DNA of 64,000 nt from JABWCQ01 sp964530625 (GTDB lineage Bacteria > Electryoneota > RPQS01). Below, piece by piece: positions 35,652 through 43,749 of this stretch. The notes beneath the pieces were generated by a model. That model was not told where the DNA came from and made no database searches. It saw only the letters and a program-made list of their open reading frames with translations. The position numbers and the translations under genes are program-made. The stretch's first letter is position 1. Every line of letters starts with the position of its first letter. The stretch spans positions 62,001 to 126,000 of the forward strand of contig CAZHAK010000007.1 in the NCBI GenBank assembly GCA_964530625.1, read 5' to 3'.

Positions 35652-38074
35652 AGCCTCGAACCTCGCACTGCCAAAGTGAGTACCGTAATCGAAGACGCGG
35701 GCATCAATATTGCCGCGAGCAGGGGAGAGACCAATCCCGCCATCGCCAGACCCGCGCCAAGTGCGTTGTAACATATCGCAATCACGACGTTGTGCCGGAT
35801 CGTTCTCATTGTGTTGCTTGAAAGTGAGACAAGTTCCGCGAATGCAATCGGCCCCCCCCGCGAGACAAAAACATCGGCCGCGCTTCGCGCGATGTCTGCG
35901 GCTTCTGCGGCAGACACTCCAATCGTCGCCCGTGAAAGCGCCGCCGCGTCGTTCACGCCGTCGCCAAACATGGCTGTCCGTGTGCCACGTGCTTCAAGTT
36001 CTGCCACCCGAGCAAGTTTGTCTTCCGGTGACACATCGCCCCGCGCGGAGGTAATACCCAACGCGCTGGCAACTCGTGAAACTTCAATCGAGCGATCTCC
36101 GCTCAATAGTTCAATAGAAATATCCTTCTTGCGCAACGCGTCCACCGCTTGTTGCGCGTCCGGACTAATCGAATCGGCCAACAAAAAGTTTGCCAAGACT
36201 CTACCGTCACGGGCAACAAACACATTTCCGTCACCAGACAAAGGCACTTCAGGATCAAGACACTCAAGCTCGCGCATAAATCGTTCGGAACCCACTGCCA
36301 GCCGACGCCCGTCCACGATTCCCGAAACTCCCTGCGGATAGATTTCCACGTCCGAAACAGAGAACGGTTGCGAGTCCACACGCTTTAGTGCCTGACCAAT
36401 AGGATGCGTCGTAAAGGATTCCACCGCCGCAACCTGCCGCATTAACTTATTCTGTTCACATGGCGACAAACTCGCAGCATAGCTAGCGGCCACAAATTCC
36501 ATCTTGCCTGACGTTAGCGTACCCGTCTTATCCAACAGCGCATGTCTTATACTAGCCGCGCGCTCTAAGGCGTCCGATGACTTAATGTATATCCCTTGCT
36601 TTGCCGCGCGTCCCATAGCAACTGACAGCGCTACAGGTGTCGCAAGGCCCAGCGCGCACGGGCAAGTGATGACCAAGAGCGCCGCCACGTTCCACGGAAT
36701 CTGCGCCGGATCAATCTGCCACCAAATCACCGCCGTAACTGCCGCCAGTGTCAACACCGTCGCCACAAAATATCCAGCAATCCGGTCATGCAATTTCACA
36801 ATAGGCGCGCGTTCGCCTGCAGCTTTACGCATCATCTCAGAAAGCTGCGAGAGTCGCGTAAAAGCTCCCACCGCCGTAGCCTGTAATCTGAGCGGCACTG
36901 ACACAACTTGCGATCCCGCGAATGTCGTTGAGCCGACATCCTTCCTCACCGCGTCCGATTCGCCGCTCAAATGCGCTTCCGTCACCCATGCGCTTTGCAA
37001 CGCGACTCCATCCACGGTAATCACGTCGCCCGGCAAAAACAGCAGTGTATCTCCCGCGTCCGCGGCGGCCAAGGCAATTTCTTCAATCTTGCCGTCAACT
37101 TCCCGGCGGACTCTGCGTGGCGCCTGCTCCATCAACGACTCAGAGGCGTCTGCGGCTCGCGCCGTCGCTCTGCTCAAGAGCATCCGTCCCACGAGCAACA
37201 AGAATATCAGTATGGATAAGCTGTCAAAGTACACTTCGCCTCGACTCTGAATTGTCGCGACAACGCTCACAGACATCGCCGCAATAATTCCCAAACTGAT
37301 CGGCAAATCCATGTGCAGCATCCCGGCCCGTAAGCCTGCCATTGCGCCACGATAAAACGGCATCGCAGAATAGAGCACGGCAGGCAGAGCAAGTCCGAAA
37401 CTCACCCAGCGGAAAAGGCTTGCAAGCTCTGCGTCAATACCGCTAAACTCCCCTGCGTACAAGGCCGCGGCCAGCAGCATGATATTTCCAGCTACTCCAC
37501 CCGCAACACCCATCCGCAAAAGTAAGCTGCGAGTCTCTTTCTTGCGCGCTTGGGCGATGCTGTCTTCAATCAGCGGATGAGGTGTGTAACCAAACCGATC
37601 CAGTGCATGAGCCAGACGGCTCAATTTCACCTGTATCGGATCAAAAATAATCTCGACAATGTTGCGGCCCAAGTCGAGTTTTGCGTAAGCCGCGCCTTCG
37701 CGTTCCAGCAATACTTTTTCAACCAACCACGAACAGGCTGCGCAATGAACCCCTTCTAAATAAAACTGCACTGAGAGTCGCCCCTCAGCGCGCGCTTCGG
37801 CGTATCGCTGCAAAAACTCTGCGTCATCAAAATAATGAAACGCTTTACCTGAGACTCGAGCGGGCTTCTTCCTTGCCCCGCCGATTTGATCACGAAATTC
37901 GTAATAGCTCTCAAGCTCCGAATCATGCAAAATCGCAAACACCGCCTCACATCCCGCACAGCAAAACCCCTCACCCGAATCCGTCTGTCGAGCCACCGGA
38001 ACAGGCAACGAGCAATGTGCGCACGATTGAGTTCGCCTAACCAGATTTCCGGACGATGTCGCTGGAGTTGTCAT
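35648..38074 (-). CDS. ccoI: CcoI/FixI copper-exporting P-type ATPase
   Basis: 808 residues. N-terminal extra metal-binding region with 'CAHCSLPV' and 'GFCCAGCEAVF', as in FixI-type ATPases, then an HMA domain with 'GVHCAACSWLVEK'. Core motifs: 'VITCPCALGLATP' in the membrane, phosphorylated Asp515 in 'DKTGTLTSGK', 'TTHPIGQA' and 'FGDGVNDAAAL'. Eight transmembrane helices can be counted. It exports copper to the periplasm for oxidase assembly. First gene of the cco operon; a possible promoter lies about 80-110 bases upstream. Confidence 0.96.
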   Translation of the reverse strand: MTTPATSSGNLVRRTQSCAHCSLPVPVARQTDSGEGFCCAGCEAVFAILHDSELESYYEFRDQIGGARKKPARVSGKAFHYFDDAEFLQRYAEARAEGRLSVQFYLEGVHCAACSWLVEKVLLEREGAAYAKLDLGRNIVEIIFDPIQVKLSRLAHALDRFGYTPHPLIEDSIAQARKKETRSLLLRMGVAGGVAGNIMLLAAALYAGEFSGIDAELASLFRWVSFGLALPAVLYSAMPFYRGAMAGLRAGMLHMDLPISLGIIAAMSVSVVATIQSRGEVYFDSLSILIFLLLVGRMLLSRATARAADASESLMEQAPRRVRREVDGKIEEIALAAADAGDTLLFLPGDVITVDGVALQSAWVTEAHLSGESDAVRKDVGSTTFAGSQVVSVPLRLQATAVGAFTRLSQLSEMMRKAAGERAPIVKLHDRIAGYFVATVLTLAAVTAVIWWQIDPAQIPWNVAALLVITCPCALGLATPVALSVAMGRAAKQGIYIKSSDALERAASIRHALLDKTGTLTSGKMEFVAASYAASLSPCEQNKLMRQVAAVESFTTHPIGQALKRVDSQPFSVSDVEIYPQGVSGIVDGRRLAVGSERFMRELECLDPEVPLSGDGNVFVARDGRVLANFLLADSISPDAQQAVDALRKKDISIELLSGDRSIEVSRVASALGITSARGDVSPEDKLARVAELEARGTRTAMFGDGVNDAAALSRATIGVSAAEAADIARSAADVFVSRGGPIAFAELVSLSSNTMRTIRHNVVIAICYNALGAGLAMAGLVSPLLAAILMPASSITVLTLAVRGSRL

Positions 38075-38151
38075 TCAGGGAAAGAAAATAGGGAGGCATC
38101 TTTTGATCCAAGTCGGTTTCTCGTGCGCAAGTCTGCAATTCGCTATAATTT

Positions 38152-38181
38152 GCGATACCAAAAACAGACTAAAGGAGTCAA
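38152..38181 (-). promoter_or_regulatory. Possible ccoI promoter
   Basis: On the minus strand TTGACT (38181-38176) is followed after 18 bases by TATCGC (38157-38152). The -35 is good, the -10 poor. Position, about 80 bases before the ATG, is suitable. Confidence 0.3.
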
Positions 38182-38363
38182 TTTCTAAATCGTTGTTTTA
38201 GCGCTACACTCAAGCATCCATGAAGTCAGCAGAGATTCAGAATTCCAATGGCACCCGACTAAGCGGCTTCGCCTTTATCATAAGGCATCATAGCCGAAAA
38301 AGCAACTCCGGATAACGTTATCCAGAAACTCATTATGGTGCTTGGCACATGCGCACAAGGGTA

Positions 38364-38387
38364 CAAAAAAGCCGGGAAAACCCGGCT
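38364..38387 (-). terminator. Intrinsic terminator after the second beta-helix gene
   Basis: On the minus strand AGCCGGG-TTTT-CCCGGCT is a perfect 7-bp hairpin followed directly by TTTTTT. It lies 26 bases past the stop at 38413. Confidence 0.92.
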
Positions 38388-38412
38388 CTCCTGCCTACCT
38401 TGCCAGACTCGC

Positions 38413-41400
38413 TTACGGCGCGACAGCCGAGCGGACGCGAAGGGGAGTGACCTGTCGCACTTCTGCGTCCAGCGGCAAAACACAGGTTGTGTCTTGCGTC
38501 AGATAAATCTGCTGCCAAACTCCAAGTGAGTCCAGTTTCTCAACTTCGAAAATTAGCCCACTTTGGTCGCACAAGCGTGTGGACTTGGCAGGCGTCCATT
38601 TCAGTATCAACACTGACGTATCTTGCGCTGATATGACTAATTTCTGCGGTGTCCACGGATTGACCACGTACGGAGTGTAAAATGCTCCGATTTCAACGTA
38701 CGTCAAATCAGGGTCGCAGGCCGCGCCGGGGCTGCCTGCATCCATGCACGGCGAGGACAAGCTAAGCGAGTAGTTTTCGCCATCATAGTCCGCGTACATT
38801 GGATCAACAAATAAATTCGAATATGTGTCGGATGAGTATTCCAAATGATTCGCGGAGTTTAGAACACCTATCGAAGCCGGGCCGTTACCCGGATTGTTCA
38901 GATAGTACTGAAAGTTAACTCCGCTGTTGCGCGTAAAATTACAATTGAGAATTCGCGCGGCGGAGCTTGCTTGAAAATATACCGCTGGCCCGTTATTCGT
39001 AATCTGGCACGAGGACATTACTGCGGATGATGCCTCTAAATAAGCTGCGGAACCTGTGTTCGCATAGTTATCGATGATTGTACATCTTTCGACTCTACTG
39101 GAATCGCTCGACATCCGCAACACGCCGCCAAACTGGACTGCGATGTTCCCGACAAAGAGTCCCTGCTTAAGCAGTACACTCCCACCAAGAATTCGCGCCG
39201 CGCCGCCTGATCCGCTGGCAACGTTGTTCAAGCACTCAATACCAACAATCTCACCCATGCAATTTGTTAAATACAGTCCGCCGCCGTTATTGGATCTATT
39301 GCTGACGAGTCGCAAACTATCGCAATTGAATTCACTACCACTTCCGTACATCGCCCCCCCGAAGATATCTGATGAGTTGTTGCTCATTGTGACGTACGAG
39401 AGCTCCACGATGGAATTTCGCACATGAAGCGCGCCGCCTTCCTCTGCACCATTATCAGACAGCGATACGTGAGCAAAAGTCAATTGACAATTCTGCGCCG
39501 AGACTGCGCCGCCTATATCCGCTGTGCAATTTGCGATCAAGCCTTGTGAGAACGAAATATTTCCATCCGATTCGACTCTTATCGCACCACCGGACGTTGC
39601 GCGGCAACGCGAAAAAATGCACTCTGTCAAGATCGGACTTCCGCTCACGACTCTTATACCGCCGCCTTCCGTAACCGCCGTGCAGTTAACAACCGAACTG
39701 GCATTGATCTCCGGCGAAGAACCCCCAAAGAAACCAAAGCCGCCACCGCTGCTGTCTATCTGTGAAGAGCTCGCATTCGAAAGTGACAGAAACTTTAAAC
39801 GCGAGGCCGAAGACTCCGACCCATAAAAACGGATGCCCCGCCAGCGCGGCGGATTGGCAATCGTGTCGGCAAACATGAAAACAGAATCCGCTGTATTTCC
39901 ATCAACAGTCAATACCCCGTACACAAGTATCCCGTACGGCCCCATAAATTCAAGCTCAGTTCCAGCGTTGATCACAAGCTCACTTCCTTGAGGAACAACT
40001 AGATCTCCGTAAACCCGGTGTGATCCTGTAGGAAGAGTGCCCGACATCACCCCCCACAATCCTCGACCCACATTAGACTGCTCTGATTCATAGCAGCCCA
40101 AGTCAGGCAAACTGCCCACCGGGACCGGTCTGGCTTCCCCAATTATATCGCTTGCGAGTCCCGCAATGGACCCGGCGTTCTTGACCAAAGAACTCAGCGT
40201 GTCAAGCTGATACGGCTCGGCTCCTGTTCCCACAAATCCCGGATCACCAAACATGTTTCCATAGCCGTCACAGATTGTGCCGTTGGCATTGGTCGATGTC
40301 AATTGACCAAGGCCGACTGGTACCGCGCCCACAAAAGATTGACTGCCAATCGCATAAAACAAAGTGTTCCGGATCGTCCAAGCTATAGATCCGCCCACAA
40401 ACCCTATTCCTACCGGACTATTGCCTGATCCATTGCCACTGGAATTACCGGAGATAATCGAATTCAAAATCATTCCCGGTGATTGACTTATTACAAAACT
40501 GTTCCCGTATGGCGATGAATTCGCAACCATTGTACAATGAAGAAAAGTTGGACTCGAACTGCTGACTACAGCGACTCCTCCCATGACTTCGCCACGATTG
40601 CCGGTGATCAAGCAATTCGTGAACATGGGCAATGCGTTGGCGAGGTAAATCGCTCCCCCGAGACTATCGGCAAAATTGTCTTGGAGCCTGCACGCAGTGA
40701 TATCTGGTGACGACTCTCTTAGCGACAAAGCTCCACCGTGCATCAGAGCGTGGTTCTCGGACACTGTGCAATTCGTCATGTCTACGTCTGACGAGTACGC
40801 GAAAACCCCCCCGCCAAGAGAATCTGTTACATTCCCGCGAATCAAACAACCTTGAAATCTCGGATTACTTTCGATGGTGCAAATGCCGCCGCCCGTTCCA
40901 GCCGAACTGTTGTTCTCAATCACGCAATTCGTAAAAACAGGACCCGCTTGAAGTCTGCAGAAAACCCCGCCGCCGCCCCTGCCGTTCGAGCGGTTGTTCC
41001 GAATCTGACAATCTGTCACGGTAGCAAATGACTCACGGCTGATCTTCATCCCACCGCCTCGATCTGCCGCCGTATTTCTCTCAAACACACATCGCGTAAA
41101 TATCGGATTTGCTCCGGGCCTATAACAATGAACTCCGCCACCGTCATCGGCTGACTCATTTTCCACAAACTGGCAATCCGTAAATCGCGGTGCCGCCTCC
41201 CAGCAATATGCGCCACCGCCATCCCGAAGCAACGTCCGATTTCGGTAGATGAGACATGAATCTAATGTTGCCCGGGTCGAACTGTCGTAAAAATAAAGTC
41301 CGCCACCTTGAGATACTTCCGATATATTCCACTCAAAAATGCAGCGGCGGAAGCTAGCTTGGCCCGAGGCCGTCACCGCTCCGCCACTGTTGAAGCTGAC

Positions 41401-42132
41401 ATTATATCGAAAAATACAATCTAGATAAACTGGAGCGCCAAACCGAGAATGAATCGCACCGGCTTCCTTGCCGGAACGATTCCCCAAGAATTCACAGCGC
41501 TCGAATCGCGAGTTCGACGAGTTATTTACGAATGCCGCGCCGCCGTCCTTCGCTGAGCGATTTCCTACGAATTTGCAATCATAGCAACCCGCTGATGTGC
41601 CGCTTGTGACGAACAATCCGCCGCCGTTGCTTCCGGAATAGTTGTTCGCAAATGTGCTATGCCTGAAAACTACGTGTGTACCCGCGCCACTAATAAAAGC
41701 TCCGCCGCCCGTACTGTCTTGCGACGAACCGAATATGGCGTTCCCGTTGTCAATCACACAGTAATCAAATTGCGTGCTGTCCGCCCCGACAAGCCTGAGC
41801 CCTCTCCAGCCACCCGGCCCTTGGTTCCCCGAGGACACGAAGGTGGATGTTATGACAACAGAGTCTGTTTCTGTTCCAACAACTCGCAGATGGCCATTCA
41901 CGATGAATCTGTAATGACCCTCAAACTCAACCCGAGTTCCGGGCAAGAGCACGAGCCCACTGCCGTTTGCAACGATAATGTCACCCCCGCCTACAATGTA
42001 GGGACTATTTTGAGCTGTCCAGACCCCGCTGACGTTGCCGGGAGGCACAATAGTTTCACCAAACAAAGGATCCACGAAGAGACAAACCACCCCTAACAGG
42101 GTTCCTAACCATTTCAGGAAACCAATCTTCAC
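38413..42132 (-). CDS. Large exported right-handed beta-helix (Pmp-like) protein, second copy
   Basis: 1239 residues with signal peptide 'MKIGFLKWLGTLLGVVCLFVDPLFG'. Two beta-helix blocks (about 25-660 and 680-1150), each opened by a 'sGVW....SPYIVGGGDI' or 'SGTLPTGSHRVYGDLVV' segment and built from coils repeating 'F/C-x-x-N' and 'GGG/GGA', for example 'CEFLGN', 'CVFERN' and 'CKFVGN' each followed by a glycine triplet. The C-terminus (about 1155-1239) is an Fn3-like beta domain. The layout is the same as in 6582-9968, including the double block and the tail, so the two are paralogues. No enzymatic motif and no membrane anchor are visible. Transcribed alone, between a flippase with its own terminator and the cbb3 operon. 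Confidence 0.87.
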   Translation of the reverse strand: MKIGFLKWLGTLLGVVCLFVDPLFGETIVPPGNVSGVWTAQNSPYIVGGGDIIVANGSGLVLLPGTRVEFEGHYRFIVNGHLRVVGTETDSVVITSTFVSSGNQGPGGWRGLRLVGADSTQFDYCVIDNGNAIFGSSQDSTGGGAFISGAGTHVVFRHSTFANNYSGSNGGGLFVTSGTSAGCYDCKFVGNRSAKDGGAAFVNNSSNSRFERCEFLGNRSGKEAGAIHSRFGAPVYLDCIFRYNVSFNSGGAVTASGQASFRRCIFEWNISEVSQGGGLYFYDSSTRATLDSCLIYRNRTLLRDGGGAYCWEAAPRFTDCQFVENESADDGGGVHCYRPGANPIFTRCVFERNTAADRGGGMKISRESFATVTDCQIRNNRSNGRGGGGVFCRLQAGPVFTNCVIENNSSAGTGGGICTIESNPRFQGCLIRGNVTDSLGGGVFAYSSDVDMTNCTVSENHALMHGGALSLRESSPDITACRLQDNFADSLGGAIYLANALPMFTNCLITGNRGEVMGGVAVVSSSSPTFLHCTMVANSSPYGNSFVISQSPGMILNSIISGNSSGNGSGNSPVGIGFVGGSIAWTIRNTLFYAIGSQSFVGAVPVGLGQLTSTNANGTICDGYGNMFGDPGFVGTGAEPYQLDTLSSLVKNAGSIAGLASDIIGEARPVPVGSLPDLGCYESEQSNVGRGLWGVMSGTLPTGSHRVYGDLVVPQGSELVINAGTELEFMGPYGILVYGVLTVDGNTADSVFMFADTIANPPRWRGIRFYGSESSASRLKFLSLSNASSSQIDSSGGGFGFFGGSSPEINASSVVNCTAVTEGGGIRVVSGSPILTECIFSRCRATSGGAIRVESDGNISFSQGLIANCTADIGGAVSAQNCQLTFAHVSLSDNGAEEGGALHVRNSIVELSYVTMSNNSSDIFGGAMYGSGSEFNCDSLRLVSNRSNNGGGLYLTNCMGEIVGIECLNNVASGSGGAARILGGSVLLKQGLFVGNIAVQFGGVLRMSSDSSRVERCTIIDNYANTGSAAYLEASSAVMSSCQITNNGPAVYFQASSAARILNCNFTRNSGVNFQYYLNNPGNGPASIGVLNSANHLEYSSDTYSNLFVDPMYADYDGENYSLSLSSPCMDAGSPGAACDPDLTYVEIGAFYTPYVVNPWTPQKLVISAQDTSVLILKWTPAKSTRLCDQSGLIFEVEKLDSLGVWQQIYLTQDTTCVLPLDAEVRQVTPLRVRSAVAP

Positions 42133-42335
42133 CTAAACTCCGCATTTTCATTCGTGCATCAGGCCTTGCCAGGTCATCCCAATAGAATTCAAATCAATTG
42201 GCCACAATAATTAATTTTAAGCACAGATTATCCAAGTGTCAAGACCTCATGCTAAGAAATACCAAGTTATGCAAATTTCTATATAAGCCTGTCATCATCT
42301 AAGCTTTGAGCAACACTTTTCAAGCTCCCATAAGC

Positions 42336-42365
42336 GTCAAAAGCCTGTATTTACAGGCTTTTGAC
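42336..42365 (-). terminator. Perfect 13-bp hairpin after the flippase gene
   Basis: GTCAAAAGCCTGT (42336-42348) and ACAGGCTTTTGAC (42353-42365) pair perfectly over a 4-base loop. The T-run is inside the stem on the minus strand. It lies 19 bases past the flippase stop at 42384 and is probably its terminator. Confidence 0.75.
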
Positions 42366-42383
42366 TTGATCTCCCGATAACAA

Positions 42384-43634
42384 TTACTCTCCCCGAAGCA
42401 CTTTTCGTAAGTGTGCCTGAAGCACGAAACCCAAAATGGCGTAGCTGGCTGTCAAAATCCATGGGGCCGCCGACAAATCAAATAAGGAGACAAGTATCAG
42501 ATTCGCCACGGCATTCACTAACACTATCGCGATGATCCACGGAATTGCGTAGCGGGGACGCCCCAACCCGACAAGGATGTTGGCACCTGTGCTAAACATC
42601 GGCTCAAGCAATGCCGCCGGCAATAAAGCCAGCACAAATGGAATTGCGTCCGCATACTTATGACCTAACAAAGCAGGAATAACAGGATCGGCATAAAACC
42701 AAAGAGCAAGTACGGCAGGAATCCCTACCGCCCAAACCCCGGACAAGGCAAACTTGAGTTTGCTGGCAAGCCTGGGCAAATCTCCCGCCGCCGCAAGCTT
42801 TGCAGCCATCGGATACAACAAAAAATTCATGGCCTGTGAGACCAGAGCAAAGAGCCTCAAGAACGTCTTCGCGGCAATATACGGCGCCAGCACAGCAGGC
42901 CCCAAAACAGCCCCTAATACCAATAAATCACCCTGCTGAAAATAAATGTCCCCAATCGCCAGAATCCCCGTCCACTTTCCGAAATGGGAAACCTCTTTGT
43001 AATCGGCGCGATTAAACGTCGGGCGCAGCACAATCGGATAGCGTACGACACCGGCAAAAGATGAGATTACAATGGCGCCTGTATTCACCATTAGGGCAGT
43101 CTCTGCGTCCACAAGCAATCCCGCCTGAGCAAGTACAACAAAACCTACAAGACTGCCAAAGAAATAGCATGCCTCGATCACAAACACGCGCCGGAGCTTG
43201 CCTTCTGCTTGCCCTAGAGCAATTGCCAAATCACGCGGCACCAAAATAAGCAAAGCCAGACAGGTTAACCCCGTCTCAACGCCAGACAGCCCCAAAGCTG
43301 GCAAGAGCACGGCGCCCACCGCAATCCCGATCAGTGTGGTAAAAAGCGACAGACCGACAATCGCCCCCAATATGCGTTCGCCCGCACCAGAGGCCCAGCG
43401 CTGCACCAGAGTCAGTGCCCATAGCCCCCTCGTGCACATCGCTGCCACATTCAAGAATGCCCAGGCTACTCCGTATGAGCCATACTCCTCAACCGGAAGA
43501 GCACGCAGCAACACAAAAATGACCCCCAGCCCGTAAAATGCTGGAAGACCCTTGATAGCCAGCGCCCAACCTGCCCGTAGAATGGCCCTGCTGCCGCCTG
43601 CTTGATGGACAAGCCTCTTCAACTCACCTCGCAA
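42384..43634 (-). CDS. Wzx-like polysaccharide/oligosaccharide flippase family protein
   Basis: About 416 residues, with 11-12 hydrophobic helices and the general look of MOP-superfamily flippases ('RALPVEEYGSYGVAWAFLNV' is the usual loop after the first helices, and 'GDIYFQQGDLLVLGAVLGP' the usual seventh-helix region). It would translocate lipid-linked sugars across the inner membrane. The start is uncertain: TTG at 43634 has no ribosome site, while TTG at 43622 has GAGG just upstream. No glycosyltransferase genes are nearby, so it stands alone. Confidence 0.85.
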   Translation of the reverse strand: MRGELKRLVHQAGGSRAILRAGWALAIKGLPAFYGLGVIFVLLRALPVEEYGSYGVAWAFLNVAAMCTRGLWALTLVQRWASGAGERILGAIVGLSLFTTLIGIAVGAVLLPALGLSGVETGLTCLALLILVPRDLAIALGQAEGKLRRVFVIEACYFFGSLVGFVVLAQAGLLVDAETALMVNTGAIVISSFAGVVRYPIVLRPTFNRADYKEVSHFGKWTGILAIGDIYFQQGDLLVLGAVLGPAVLAPYIAAKTFLRLFALVSQAMNFLLYPMAAKLAAAGDLPRLASKLKFALSGVWAVGIPAVLALWFYADPVIPALLGHKYADAIPFVLALLPAALLEPMFSTGANILVGLGRPRYAIPWIIAIVLVNAVANLILVSLFDLSAAPWILTASYAILGFVLQAHLRKVLRGE

Positions 43635-43749
43635 TTTGCATAGAATGTGGAATTTAGGTAGATTTTTGGATAAATGGTAGTCAATTTACGGAATCATTTC
43701 GCCATCTTTCGAGTTTAAGTGAGGTAACCTCATCAACCGGACTTCTTTC

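Larger units (their letters stand above)
38075..38412. other. Intergenic region upstream of the cbb3 operon
   Basis: 338 bases. It holds the terminator of the minus-strand beta-helix gene (38364-38387) and must hold the ccoI promoter. I looked for an FNR box (TTGAT-N4-ATCAA) and found none. No coding frame is convincing. Confidence 0.5.

Noticed and set aside
35484..35774. 96-residue version of CcoS
   Set aside because: Its first 41 codons lie in ccoI; CcoS proteins begin at the membrane helix, and the ATGA overlap marks the start.
38221..38313. Small open frame upstream of ccoI on the plus strand
   Set aside because: About 30 codons, no ribosome site, low-complexity product and no conserved features.
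38075..38412. FNR-type operator upstream of the cbb3 operon
   Set aside because: No TTGAT-N4-ATCAA match on either strand; only single half-site-like words.
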